From: Stutzerimonas stutzeri TS44
GTDB lineage: Bacteria > Pseudomonadota > Gammaproteobacteria > Pseudomonadales > Pseudomonadaceae
Direction: 5' to 3'
Length of the DNA stretch: 64,000 bases
NCBI GenBank assembly: GCA_000263395.1
Contig: AJXE01000018.1
Coordinates: 18,853 to 82,852 of the forward strand
The notes below the pieces were generated by a model. It worked only from the letters and a program-made list of their open reading frames with translations. It was not told the origin of the DNA and did no database searches. Positions 11,416 through 22,025 of this stretch are shown here, piece by piece; the stretch's first letter is position 1, and each line of letters starts with the position of its first letter. The translations under genes and the position numbers were made by a program.

Positions 11416-12807
11416 ATGCCTTCTGAGTCGAGGTCCGGCCGGATGCGGACCGAGCTGCGCACCCTCTTCGCCCTCGCCCTGCCGATGATGATCGCCCAAC
11501 TGGCCAGCACGGCGATGGGTTTCGTCGATACGGTAATGGCCGGCCGGGTCAGCGCGCACGACCTGGCGGCGGTGGCCCTGGGCAACTCCCTCTGGGTGCC
11601 GGTGTTCCTGTTCCTGACCGGCGTGATCCTGGCGACCACGCCGAACGTGGCGCAACGTTTCGGTGCCGAGCAGCATGGCGAGATCGGCCCGCTGGTGCGC
11701 CAGGCGCTGTGGATGGGCGGCGGCCTCGGCAGCCTGTGCGCCATCCTGATGTGGAACGCCGAGCCGATACTGCGCGGGATGAACGTCGAAGCGGCGCTGA
11801 TCGGCCCCAGCATGGGTTACCTGCGCGCCATCGCCTGCGGCTTTCCAGTGATCGGGCTGTATCAGGTGCTGCGCTGCTACAGCGACGGCCTCGGCCATTC
11901 GCGCCCGAGCATGGTGATCGGCGTGCTCGGCCTGCTGCTGAACATTCCGCTCAATTACATCTTCATCTACGGCAAGCTCGGCGCGCCGGCGCTCGGTGGT
12001 GTCGGCTGCGGTGTCGCGACGGCGCTGGTGATGCTGTTCATGCTGCTGGCCATGCTGTTCTGGGTGCGCCGCGCCGCACTGTATCGACCGAGCCAACTGT
12101 TCGCCCGCTTCGAATGGCCGCGCTGGCCGGTGCTCAGTCCCCTGCTGGCGGTCGGCCTGCCGATCGGCATCGCGGTGTTCGCCGAAGCCAGCATCTTCTC
12201 GGTCATCGCCCTGCTGATCGGCGCGCTGGGCGCAACGGTGGTGGCCGGACACCAGATTGCGCTGAACTTCACCTCGCTAATTTTCATGATTCCGCTGTCG
12301 CTGGGCATGGCCGTCACCGTGCGGGTAGGACAGGCGCTGGGCCGCAGCGCACCGCGCGATGCGCGCTTCGCCGCCGGCGTCGGGATGGGCACGGGACTGG
12401 TGTATGCCTGCTTCTCCGCCAGCGTGATGCTGCTGTTCGCCGAGCCGATCGCCCACATCTACACGCCCGACCCGGCGGTGGTCGCCGTGGCGTCCGGGCT
12501 GTTCTTCTATGCGGCGCTGTTCCAGTTCTCCGACGTCGTGCAGGTCACGGCGGCCGGCGCCCTGCGCGGTTACCAGGACACGCGCATGACCATGCTCTTG
12601 ACCCTGCTCGCCTATTGGGGCATCGGTCTGCCGATCGGTTACGTGCTCGGCCTGACCGACCACTTCGGCCCCGCGTCCGGCCCCGGCGGGCTATGGCAGG
12701 GGCTGATCGTCGGGCTGAGCTGCGCGGCGGTGTTGCTCAGCACTCGCCTGGCGCGCAGCGCACGGCGCGCGATCCGCGTCCAGCGGGCCCGCCCGGTGTG
12801 GGCCTGA
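11416..12807 (+). CDS. norM: MATE family multidrug/Na+ (or H+) antiporter
   Basis: A 463-residue inner-membrane protein with about twelve hydrophobic helices in two related halves, each beginning with the MATE pattern (LALPMMIAQLASTAMGFVDTVMAG split at the first half, LLAVGLPIGIAVFAEASIF at the second). Family members export cationic drugs and dyes using Na+ or H+. Closest in kind to NorM/PmpM. Single-gene unit, divergent from pdxB. Confidence 0.88.
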   Translation: MPSESRSGRMRTELRTLFALALPMMIAQLASTAMGFVDTVMAGRVSAHDLAAVALGNSLWVPVFLFLTGVILATTPNVAQRFGAEQHGEIGPLVRQALWMGGGLGSLCAILMWNAEPILRGMNVEAALIGPSMGYLRAIACGFPVIGLYQVLRCYSDGLGHSRPSMVIGVLGLLLNIPLNYIFIYGKLGAPALGGVGCGVATALVMLFMLLAMLFWVRRAALYRPSQLFARFEWPRWPVLSPLLAVGLPIGIAVFAEASIFSVIALLIGALGATVVAGHQIALNFTSLIFMIPLSLGMAVTVRVGQALGRSAPRDARFAAGVGMGTGLVYACFSASVMLLFAEPIAHIYTPDPAVVAVASGLFFYAALFQFSDVVQVTAAGALRGYQDTRMTMLLTLLAYWGIGLPIGYVLGLTDHFGPASGPGGLWQGLIVGLSCAAVLLSTRLARSARRAIRVQRARPVWA

Positions 12808-13144
12808 ACCCACCGACGCGGCATGCGCAAAGGAAAACCGGCACCCCAAACGCCCATACCGCGAACCTGACGCACACGACACCGGTGAAGCACAAACGCT
12901 TGCCTGCAGCCATGATGATGTACCCGCTGTCGCGACAAACGCTGTGCATCCGGCGTTGATCGCGCCCGACGACAGCCTCGTCAATTACCGAGGGTGATGC
13001 CGAGCGACGGGGCGGCACTGGCGACGCCTCGCGCTCGATATCAAGAAGTACCCCGGGGGCCGAGCCAGAGGCATTCGGTCAATGCAGCCATCCACCCAAT
13101 GCACGGCACTACGAGCGTTGTCGGCGCACACCGCCCTGCTCCAC
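12808..13144. other. Intergenic, no feature recognised
   Basis: This stretch separates the MATE gene from the convergent glutathione S-transferase gene. Open frames here are short, overlap one another on both strands and have no credible start. I see no terminator with a U-tract, RNA gene or repeat. Confidence 0.6.
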
Positions 13145-13750
13145 TCAGGCCAGCCCCTCGGTCTGCAACGCCCGCTGCACCGCCGGCCGTGCCTGGATGC
13201 GCGCCTGGTAGGCCGCCAGATTCGGCCAGCGCTCCAGCGCCAGGCCGTTCGGCGGCATCCAGCGCAGCACGGTGAACAGGTAGCCGTCGGCGACGCTGAA
13301 GCGCTCGCCCAAGAGGTACTCGCGGTCGGCAAGGTAGTCATCGAGATAGCCCAGGCGCTTTTCCAGATTGGCGCGCGCGGCGGCCTTCCAGTCGTCACTC
13401 GCCCGCGGATTGAAAAAGGCGCCGCAGGGCTTCTGCAACTCGCAGCCGATGAAATTCAGCCAGCCCTGCAGGTGGTAACGCTCCTGCGTGCCGTTGGCCG
13501 GCGCCAACTGCCGCTCGGGCACCTGGTCGGCAATGTACTGGACGATGGCCGCGCCCTCGGTCAGCACCTCACCGGCACCGAGCACCAGCGCCGGTACGTA
13601 GCCTTTCGGGTTGAGGACGAGGAAATCCGCGCCGCTGGCGGTGCGTTTGCTTTGCAGATCGACGCTTTCGGTCTGGAACTCCAGGCCTGATTCGCACAGC
13701 GCGATATGCGGGCTCAGCGAGCAGGCGCCGGATGTGTAGAAGAGTTTCAT
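13145..13750 (-). CDS. Glutathione S-transferase, beta class (GstA-like)
   Basis: A 201-residue cytosolic GST. The N-terminal thioredoxin-like domain begins MKLFYTSGACSLSPHIAL, containing the Ser/Cys active-site region typical of bacterial beta-class enzymes, with the cis-proline in GYVPALVL. The all-helical C-terminal domain ends in AYQARIQARPAVQRAL. It conjugates glutathione to electrophiles; the substrate is unknown. Stand-alone gene. Confidence 0.9.
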   Translation of the reverse strand: MKLFYTSGACSLSPHIALCESGLEFQTESVDLQSKRTASGADFLVLNPKGYVPALVLGAGEVLTEGAAIVQYIADQVPERQLAPANGTQERYHLQGWLNFIGCELQKPCGAFFNPRASDDWKAAARANLEKRLGYLDDYLADREYLLGERFSVADGYLFTVLRWMPPNGLALERWPNLAAYQARIQARPAVQRALQTEGLA

Positions 13751-14365
13751 GGGAAATCTCCAAAGGGACTGGAAAAAAGAAACTACACGCTAACAGCCTA
13801 GCGACCGCAGAGCAGGTGTTTGGTTTGGCTTTGGCTCTTTGCATGGCATGGAACTATATAGTTGACGGTGGCACTCAATAGCTGTGCGGGCTGCTCGCCC
13901 GGTTTCGGCCCCCCGGCCGCAACCAGAGCCATCCGCACACGTGGCAAGTACCCTGATCTTCGAACGCAAACCCAAACAATCCGGCAATACCACCCAACCC
14001 TGCCAGCCCGATACCACCAATCTCCCCCTCCCAAAGCAAGTGCAATGAACCCGGCTATTGGCCCCCAATCAGTCACCCCCAATCAGCCGTTTCGATTTCG
14101 CTACAAACGTAATGAAACCACTACACAGCATGAAAGCGACCGGTTTCGCGCGCTGCCGAGCGTTCCTCCACTTCGGGCGTAGCGAAATCGCTCCATAACA
14201 TTTCCTCGCTCACCCTCAATAAAAACCTAACCAATTGATTTATATAGATATTTTAAATATGGCACTGCCTTTGCTCTAACCTAGGCAACCGCTCGCTGCC
14301 ATGCACGAGCCTTTCCCCCCGCTTCGGACTGTCGCGGGCCTCTAACAAGAGTCAGGAGTTTACCC
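13751..14365. other. Long intergenic region upstream of gcvH
   Basis: No gene is visible in these 615 bp. The right half is AT-rich and holds a sigma-54 promoter (14260-14275). A perfect 12-bp inverted repeat, CGATTTCGCTAC at 14093-14104 and GTAGCGAAATCG at 14179-14190, lies 70-170 bp upstream of that promoter, where an enhancer-binding protein would dock. I do not see a glycine riboswitch. Confidence 0.6.
14260..14275 (+). promoter_or_regulatory. Sigma-54 (-24/-12) promoter of the gcv operon
   Basis: TGGCACTGCCTTTGCT matches the -24/-12 consensus TGGCAC-N5-TTGCW exactly, with correct spacing between the GG and GC doublets. It is 90 bp before the gcvH start. In P. aeruginosa the equivalent glycine cleavage operon is driven by sigma-54 and the TyrR-like activator GcsR, so the same control is inferred here. 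No gcsR gene is in the window. Confidence 0.85.
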
Positions 14366-14749
14366 ATGAGCGAATTGCGTTTTACGGCCGATCACGAATG
14401 GCTGCGTCTGGATAGCGACGGTCTGGTCACCGTGGGTATCACCCCGTTCGCCCAGGAAGCGCTGGGCGATGTGGTCTTCGTGCAATTGCCGGAGCTGCAG
14501 GAATACGCCGCGGGCGATGAGGTCGCCGTGCTGGAATCGGTGAAGGCCGCCAGCAATATCGCCATGCCGCTGTCTGGCGAAATCGTCGAGATCAACCCCG
14601 CGCTGGAAGCAAGCCCGGAGCTGGTCAACAGCTCGCCGCTGCAGGAAGGCTGGTTCTTCCGCTTCCGCCCGCAAGACACCAGCGCCGTGGCCGACCTGCT
14701 CGACCAGGCTGCCTACAACCGTCTGCTCAACGCCAGCGACGATGTTTGA
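14366..14749 (+). CDS. gcvH: Glycine cleavage system H protein
   Basis: A 127-residue lipoyl carrier that shuttles the aminomethyl group between the P, T and L proteins. The lipoylated lysine is in VLESVKAASNI near residue 63, and the WLRLDSDG and GDVVFVQLPE segments are family-typical. A GGAG-type ribosome binding site precedes ATG 14366. First gene of gcvH-gcvP-agcS-glyA-sdaA-gcvT. Confidence 0.97.
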   Translation: MSELRFTADHEWLRLDSDGLVTVGITPFAQEALGDVVFVQLPELQEYAAGDEVAVLESVKAASNIAMPLSGEIVEINPALEASPELVNSSPLQEGWFFRFRPQDTSAVADLLDQAAYNRLLNASDDV

Positions 14750-14758
14750 GGAGGCCCG

Positions 14759-17617
14759 ATGAACAAGCCTTTACCCCTGGATACCGCCAACGAGTTCATC
14801 GCCCGCCACATCGGCCCGCGTGCGGCTGATACCGCCGCCATGCTGCAGCAGCTGGGCTATGACTCGCTGGAAGCGCTGGGCGCCAGCGTGATCCCCGACA
14901 GCATCAAGGGCACCAGCGTACTCGAGCTGACCGACGGCCTCGGCGAAGCCCAGGCGCTGGCCCGGCTCAAGGCCATCGCCGCGCAGAACCAGCAGTTCGC
15001 CAGCCATATCGGCCAGGGGTACTACGGCACCCACACGCCGACGCCGATCCTGCGCAACCTGCTGGAAAACCCCGCCTGGTACACCGCCTACACGCCCTAC
15101 CAGCCGGAAATCTCCCAGGGTCGCCTGGAAGCGCTGCTGAATTTCCAGACGCTGATCAGCGACCTCACCGGCATGGAGATCGCCAACGCCTCCCTGCTCG
15201 ACGAGGCCACCGCCGCCGCCGAAGCCATGACCTTCTGCCAGCGTCTGTCGAAGAACAAGGCCGCCAAGGCCTTCTTCGCCTCGCAGCACTGCCACCCGCA
15301 GACCCTCGACGTGCTGCGTACCCGTGCCGAACCGCTGGGCATCAAGGTGGTGGTCGGCGACGAGCGCGAGCTGGACGATGTCAGCGTCTATTTCGGCGCC
15401 CTGCTGCAGTATCCGGCGAGCAATGGCGACATCTTCGACTACCGTGCACTGGTCGAGCGCTTCCATGAAGCCAAGGCCCTGGTGGCGGTCGCTGCCGACC
15501 TGCTGGCGCTGTGCCTGCTCACCCCGCCCGGCGAGTTCGGCGCCGACGTCGCGCTCGGCAGTGCGCAGCGCTTCGGCGTGCCGCTGGGCTTCGGCGGCCC
15601 GCATGCCGCCTACTTCGCCACCCGCGACGCTTTCAAGCGCGACATGCCGGGCCGCCTGGTCGGCCTCTCGGTGGATCGCCACGGTCAGCCGGCCCTGCGC
15701 CTGGCCATGCAGACCCGCGAACAGCACATCCGCCGCGAGAAGGCCACCAGCAACATCTGCACCGCGCAGGTGCTGCTGGCCAACATCGCCAGCATGTACG
15801 CCGTCTACCACGGCCCGCGCGGCCTGACCCAGATCGCCCAGCGGGTGCACCAGCTGACCGCGATCCTCGCCGAAGGCCTGCGCGCGCTCGGCTTCACCGT
15901 CGAGCAGCAAAGCTTCTTCGACACCCTCACCCTGGCCACTGGCGAGCGCACCGCGCAACTGCACAAGCAGGCCCGCGCGATGGGCATCAACCTGCGTGAA
16001 GTGGATGCCGGTCGCCTCGGCCTGTCGCTGGACGAAACCACCGATCGCGTTGCGGTCGAGCGCCTGTGGGAAGTCTTCGCCGAGCCGGGCCAGAGCCTGC
16101 CGAGCTTCGACGCACTGACCAGCAGCGCGGCGAAACTGCCGCAGGACCTGCTGCGCCAGTCGGCGATCCTGCAGCACCCGGTGTTCAACCGCTACCACTC
16201 CGAAACCGAGCTGATGCGCTACCTGCGCAAGCTCTCGGACAAGGACCTGGCGCTCGATCGCGCGATGATTCCGCTGGGCTCGTGCACCATGAAGCTCAAC
16301 GCCGCCAGCGAGATGATCCCGATCACCTGGCCGGAATTCGGCAACCTGCATCCGTTCGCACCGGCCGAGCAGAGCCAGGGCTACCTCCAGCTGACCGACG
16401 ATCTGGAGCGCATGCTCTGCGCCGCCACCGGCTACGACGCGGTGTCGCTGCAGCCCAACGCCGGCTCGCAGGGCGAGTACTCCGGCCTGCTGGCGATCCG
16501 CGCCTATCACCAGAGCCGTGGCGACGACCAGCGTGACGTCTGCCTGATCCCCTCCTCGGCGCACGGTACCAACCCGGCAACCGCCAACATGGCCGGCATG
16601 CGCGTGGTGGTGGTGGCTTGCGACGAGCGTGGCAACGTCGATATCGACGATCTGCGCGCCAAGGCCGAGCAGCATGCTGCCCAGCTCGCCGCGCTGATGA
16701 TCACCTACCCCTCGACCCACGGCGTGTTCGAGGAAGGCATCCGCGAGATCTGCACCATCGTCCACCAGCATGGCGGCCAGGTGTACATCGACGGCGCCAA
16801 CATGAACGCGATGGTCGGCCTGTGTGCCCCGGGCCAGTTCGGCGGCGACGTTTCGCACCTGAACCTGCACAAGACCTTCTGCATTCCGCACGGCGGCGGC
16901 GGCCCGGGCGTCGGCCCGATCGGCGTGAAGGCGCACCTGGCGCCGTTCCTGCCCGGCCATGACCGGCTGGAGCGCAAGGAAGGTGCCGTCTGCGCCGCGC
17001 CGTTCGGCAGCGCCAGCATCCTGCCGATCACCTGGATGTACATCAGCATGATGGGCGGCGAAGGCCTGCGGCAGGCCTCGCTGATGGCGATCCTCAACGC
17101 CAACTACATCGCCCGTCGCCTGGAGGAGCACTACCCGGTGCTCTACACCGGTGGCAACGGCCTGGTGGCCCACGAGTGCATCCTCGACCTGCGTCCGCTC
17201 AAGGACTCCAGCGGCATCTCGGTGGACGACGTGGCCAAGCGCCTGATCGACTTCGGCTTCCACGCCCCGACCATGTCCTTCCCGGTGGCCGGCACGCTGA
17301 TGATCGAGCCGACCGAGAGCGAATCGAAGGAAGAGCTGGATCGCTTCATCGACGCCATGATCGCCATCCGCGAGGAAATCCGCGCGGTGGAGAACGGCGA
17401 GCTGGACAGCACCGACAACCCGCTGGCGAACGCGCCGCATACCGCGGCGGAGCTGGCCGGCCAGTGGTCGCACCCCTACAGCCGTGAGCAGGCGGTATAC
17501 CCCGGCAAGACCGCGGTGGACAGCAAGTACTGGCCGCCCGTGGCCCGTGTCGACAACGTCTACGGCGACCGCAACCTGGTCTGCTCGTGCCCACCGATGG
17601 AGGCCTACCAGGACTGA
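14759..17617 (+). CDS. gcvP: Glycine dehydrogenase (decarboxylating), P protein
   Basis: A 952-residue PLP enzyme that decarboxylates glycine and transfers the aminomethyl group to GcvH. It is the full-length single-chain form, with both halves fused. The N-terminal FIARHIGPR and the PLP lysine in [16 protein letters not shown] (about residue 705) are present. It starts 9 bp after the gcvH stop with an appropriate GGAGG. Confidence 0.97.
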   Translation: MNKPLPLDTANEFIARHIGPRAADTAAMLQQLGYDSLEALGASVIPDSIKGTSVLELTDGLGEAQALARLKAIAAQNQQFASHIGQGYYGTHTPTPILRNLLENPAWYTAYTPYQPEISQGRLEALLNFQTLISDLTGMEIANASLLDEATAAAEAMTFCQRLSKNKAAKAFFASQHCHPQTLDVLRTRAEPLGIKVVVGDERELDDVSVYFGALLQYPASNGDIFDYRALVERFHEAKALVAVAADLLALCLLTPPGEFGADVALGSAQRFGVPLGFGGPHAAYFATRDAFKRDMPGRLVGLSVDRHGQPALRLAMQTREQHIRREKATSNICTAQVLLANIASMYAVYHGPRGLTQIAQRVHQLTAILAEGLRALGFTVEQQSFFDTLTLATGERTAQLHKQARAMGINLREVDAGRLGLSLDETTDRVAVERLWEVFAEPGQSLPSFDALTSSAAKLPQDLLRQSAILQHPVFNRYHSETELMRYLRKLSDKDLALDRAMIPLGSCTMKLNAASEMIPITWPEFGNLHPFAPAEQSQGYLQLTDDLERMLCAATGYDAVSLQPNAGSQGEYSGLLAIRAYHQSRGDDQRDVCLIPSSAHGTNPATANMAGMRVVVVACDERGNVDIDDLRAKAEQHAAQLAALMITYPSTHGVFEEGIREICTIVHQHGGQVYIDGANMNAMVGLCAPGQFGGDVSHLNLHKTFCIPHGGGGPGVGPIGVKAHLAPFLPGHDRLERKEGAVCAAPFGSASILPITWMYISMMGGEGLRQASLMAILNANYIARRLEEHYPVLYTGGNGLVAHECILDLRPLKDSSGISVDDVAKRLIDFGFHAPTMSFPVAGTLMIEPTESESKEELDRFIDAMIAIREEIRAVENGELDSTDNPLANAPHTAAELAGQWSHPYSREQAVYPGKTAVDSKYWPPVARVDNVYGDRNLVCSCPPMEAYQD

Positions 17618-17639
17618 CGCTCCCTCCGGCCTGACCGGG

Positions 17640-17681
17640 GGCCGGTATGCCGGCGGGGTGATCCCCCGCCGCATGCCGGCC
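17640..17681 (+). repeat. Strong stem-loop between gcvP and agcS
   Basis: The arms 17640-17658 and 17663-17681 are complementary over nearly 19 bp (one mismatch) around a four-base loop, rich in GCCGG. There is no following T-run, so it is not a standard intrinsic terminator. It may stabilise or process the operon mRNA, dampening agcS relative to gcvHP. Confidence 0.7.
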
Positions 17682-17768
17682 AGTGTCCTCACTAACAAAC
17701 CGCACCCATAACAAAACGGGAGCCACAAGCACCCCACCGCCTCCGGGCCAAACCAATAACCGGCTACC

Positions 17769-17781
17769 AAATAAAAACAAG
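17769..17781 (+). promoter_or_regulatory. CA motif (Hfq/Crc target) in the agcS leader
   Basis: AAATAAAAACAAG fits the A-rich AAnAAnAA motif bound by Hfq with Crc in Pseudomonas. It ends just before the GGAG ribosome binding site of agcS (start 17794), the position at which Hfq/Crc blocks translation during carbon catabolite repression. Inferred from motif and position only. Confidence 0.6.
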
Positions 17782-17793
17782 ATTGGAGTAGTT

Positions 17794-19167
17794 ATGGAAA
17801 CCCTTAATACCCTGGTAAACGACATCAACGCCCTGGTCTGGGGCGTGCCAATGCTGGTGCTGATCCTCGGCACCGGTCTGTTCCTGATGATCTATCTCAA
17901 ATTCATGCCCTGGCTGAACATCCCGGCCGGCTTCGCGCTGCTCTGGAAAGGCCGTCAGAAGGGCGATGACGAATCCGGCGAGATCAGCCCGTTCCAGGCG
18001 CTGATGACCTGTCTGGCCGCCACCGTCGGCACCGGCAACATCGCCGGCGTCGCCACCGCGATCTTCCTCGGCGGCCCCGGCGCGGTGTTCTGGATGTGGT
18101 GCACCGCGCTGGTGGGCATGGCCACCAAGTACTGCGAAGTGGTACTGGCCGTGCATTACCGTGAGAAGGACGAGCGCGGCGAGCACGTCGGCGGGCCGAT
18201 GTACGCGATCAAGAACGGCCTGGGCAGCAAATGGGCCTGGATGGGTGGCGCCTTCGCGCTGTTCGGCGGCCTGGCGGGCTTCGGCATCGGCAACATGGTG
18301 CAGGTCAACAGCATGGCCGACGCGCTGCACGGCTCGTTCGGCATCCCGGACTGGGTGACCGGCGTGGCAACGATGGTCGTCACCGGGCTGGTGATCCTCG
18401 GCGGCGTCAAGCGCATCGGCAAGGTAGCCGAGATGCTGGTGCCGTTCATGTGCGTGGGCTACGTCGTCGCCTCGCTGACCGTGCTGGTGATCAACTACCA
18501 GGCCATCCCCGGCGCCTTCGCGCTGATCTTCGAGCACGCCTTCAGCCCGGCGGCAGCCACCGGTGGTTTCGCTGGCGCGGCGGTGATGGCAGCGATCCGC
18601 TTCGGCGTGGCGCGCGGCATCTTCTCCAACGAAGCGGGTCTGGGTACTGCGGGTATCGCCCAAGCCGCCGGCACCACCAACTGCTCGGTACGTTCGGGGC
18701 TGATCGGCATGCTCGGCACCTTCATCGACACCCTCATCGTCTGCTCGATGACCGCCCTGGTGATCCTCACCACCGGCGCCTGGACCAGCGGTGTCAGCGG
18801 TGCGGCGTTGTCCAGCGCGGCCTTCGAGAGTGCACTGCCGGGCGTCGGCCAGTATGTGCTGGCGCTGTCGCTGGTGGTGTTCAGCTACACCACCATCCTC
18901 GGCTGGAGCTACTACGGCGAGCGTTGCTGGGAATACCTGGTCGGCACCAAGTCGATCCTGCCGTTCCGCCTGCTCTGGGTCGTGGCCATCCCCTTCGGCG
19001 CTGTCGCCCAGCTCGACTTCGCCTGGCTGGTCGCCGACACCCTCAACGGGTTGATGGCCATTCCCAACCTGATCTCGCTGGTGTTGCTCAGCCCGGTGGT
19101 GGTCAAGCTCACCCGTGAGTATTTCGCCCGACGCCGGCTGCAGACGGCCGTGTCCTTCGAGCGTTGA
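17794..19167 (+). CDS. Sodium:alanine/glycine symporter, AGCS family
   Basis: A 457-residue inner-membrane symporter of the alanine-or-glycine:cation family. The signature GTGNIAGVATAIFLGGPGAVFWMW is split across residues about 75-100, and NEAGLGTAGIAQAAG is in the second half. The start is the ATG at 17794, preceded by GGAG; upstream in-frame sequence is low-complexity and non-coding. Its place inside the glycine cleavage operon argues for glycine import feeding GcvP. The leader carries an Hfq/Crc-type CA motif. Confidence 0.92.
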   Translation: METLNTLVNDINALVWGVPMLVLILGTGLFLMIYLKFMPWLNIPAGFALLWKGRQKGDDESGEISPFQALMTCLAATVGTGNIAGVATAIFLGGPGAVFWMWCTALVGMATKYCEVVLAVHYREKDERGEHVGGPMYAIKNGLGSKWAWMGGAFALFGGLAGFGIGNMVQVNSMADALHGSFGIPDWVTGVATMVVTGLVILGGVKRIGKVAEMLVPFMCVGYVVASLTVLVINYQAIPGAFALIFEHAFSPAAATGGFAGAAVMAAIRFGVARGIFSNEAGLGTAGIAQAAGTTNCSVRSGLIGMLGTFIDTLIVCSMTALVILTTGAWTSGVSGAALSSAAFESALPGVGQYVLALSLVVFSYTTILGWSYYGERCWEYLVGTKSILPFRLLWVVAIPFGAVAQLDFAWLVADTLNGLMAIPNLISLVLLSPVVVKLTREYFARRRLQTAVSFER

Positions 19168-19231
19168 AGACGCGAACCGATGATCCGAGGCGCGGTCCCC
19201 GCCGCGCCTCCCTACAACAAGAGGTGCAACC

Positions 19232-20485
19232 ATGTTCCACAAGAATCTGACCCTGACCCAGTACGACCCGGCCCTGGCCCAAGCCATCACAGCCGAAGAC
19301 CGCCGCCAGGAAGATCACATCGAACTGATCGCCTCGGAGAACTACACCAGCCCGCAGGTCATGCAGGCCCAGGGCAGCGGGCTGACCAACAAGTACGCCG
19401 AAGGCTACCCGGGCAAGCGCTACTACGGTGGCTGCGAATACGTCGACGTGGTCGAGCAACTGGCCATCGATCGCGCCAAGGAGCTGTTCGGCGCCGACTA
19501 TGCCAACGTCCAGCCGCACTCGGGCTCCTCGGCCAACAGCGAGGTGTACCTGGCGCTGCTCAATGCCGGCGACACCATCCTCGGCATGAGCCTGGCCCAC
19601 GGCGGCCACCTGACCCACGGCGCCAAGGTTTCCTCCTCGGGCAAGCTGTACAACGCCGTGCAGTACGGCATCGATGAGCAGGGCCTGATCGACTACGACG
19701 AGGTCGAGCGCCTGGCCGTCGAGCACAAGCCGAAGATGATCGTCGCCGGCTTCTCCGCCTATTCCCGCGTACTGGACTTCGCCCGTTTCCGCGCCATCGC
19801 CGACAAGGTTGGCGCCTACCTGTTCGTCGACATGGCCCACGTCGCCGGGCTGGTCGCCGCTGGCCTGTACCCGAACCCCGTGCCGTTCGCCGACGTGGTC
19901 ACCACCACCACCCACAAGACCCTGCGCGGCCCGCGCGGCGGCCTGATCCTGGCGAAGAAGAACGAGGAGATCGAGAAGAAGCTCAATGCCGCGGTATTCC
20001 CCGGCGCTCAGGGCGGCCCGCTGATGCACGTGATCGCCGCCAAGGCGGTGTGCTTCAAGGAAGCGCTGGAGCCCGAGTTCAAGGCCTACCAGCAGCAGGT
20101 GGTGCAGAACGCCCGGGCGATGGCCGAAGTCTTCGTCGGGCGCGGTTATGACGTGGTTTCCGGTGGCACCGACAACCACCTGATGCTGGTCAGCCTGATC
20201 CGCCAGGGCCTGACCGGCAAGGCCGCCGACGCCGCGCTGGGCGCCGCGCACATCACGGTGAACAAGAACGCCGTGCCCAACGACCCGCAGTCGCCGTTCG
20301 TGACCTCGGGCATCCGCATCGGCACCCCGGCGGTAACCACCCGCGGCTGCGGCGAAGGCGAGTGCCGCGAGCTGGCCGGCTGGATCTGCGACATCCTCGA
20401 CGACATCGACAACCCGGCGGTGATCGAGCGCGTCAAGGAGCAGGTCACCGACCTCTGTGCGACGTTCCCTGTCTATGCTGAATAA
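19232..20485 (+). CDS. glyA: Serine hydroxymethyltransferase
   Basis: A 417-residue PLP enzyme interconverting glycine plus methylene-THF with serine. The PLP lysine sits in [16 protein letters not shown] (about residue 229), and [12 protein letters not shown] near the N-terminus is diagnostic. In this operon it would combine a second glycine with the methylene-THF from the cleavage system to give serine, which sdaA next door converts to pyruvate. Probably a catabolic paralogue of a housekeeping glyA elsewhere. Confidence 0.97.
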   Translation: MFHKNLTLTQYDPALAQAITAEDRRQEDHIELIASENYTSPQVMQAQGSGLTNKYAEGYPGKRYYGGCEYVDVVEQLAIDRAKELFGADYANVQPHSGSSANSEVYLALLNAGDTILGMSLAHGGHLTHGAKVSSSGKLYNAVQYGIDEQGLIDYDEVERLAVEHKPKMIVAGFSAYSRVLDFARFRAIADKVGAYLFVDMAHVAGLVAAGLYPNPVPFADVVTTTTHKTLRGPRGGLILAKKNEEIEKKLNAAVFPGAQGGPLMHVIAAKAVCFKEALEPEFKAYQQQVVQNARAMAEVFVGRGYDVVSGGTDNHLMLVSLIRQGLTGKAADAALGAAHITVNKNAVPNDPQSPFVTSGIRIGTPAVTTRGCGEGECRELAGWICDILDDIDNPAVIERVKEQVTDLCATFPVYAE

Positions 20486-20543
20486 CCAGGCCATCGATGT
20501 TGCGCGGGCCGCTGGTACGGCCCCCGCAATCGGAGTACATGCC

Positions 20544-21920
<1,377 letters not shown>

Positions 21921-21925
21921 AAAAA

Positions 21926-22001
21926 GCAGCAGCAAGCGGCAAGCAGCAAGCGGCAAGCGAGGCGTCATGCCCACTTGCGGTTTGCCGCTTGAAGCCTGCC
22001 G
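21926..22001. repeat. Short tandem/inverted repeat between sdaA and gcvT
   Basis: Two copies of the 14-bp unit GCAGCAAGCGGCAA (about 21926-21955) are followed by inverted relatives (CTTGCGGTTTGCCGCTTG, about 21974-21991), so the mRNA can fold. The layout, heptamer-like AAGC-containing tandem copies facing their complement in an intergenic gap, resembles the array upstream of recR. Confidence 0.75.
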
Positions 22002-22025
22002 CTCCTTCAAATTGAGGAACGAGCA

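Noticed and set aside
13751..14259. Glycine riboswitch before gcvH
   Set aside because: No tandem aptamer cores recognised; the sigma-54 promoter explains control better.
14771..17770. A 999-codon minus-strand open frame opposite gcvP
   Set aside because: Same cause; no start context, no domain, and GcvP is certain.
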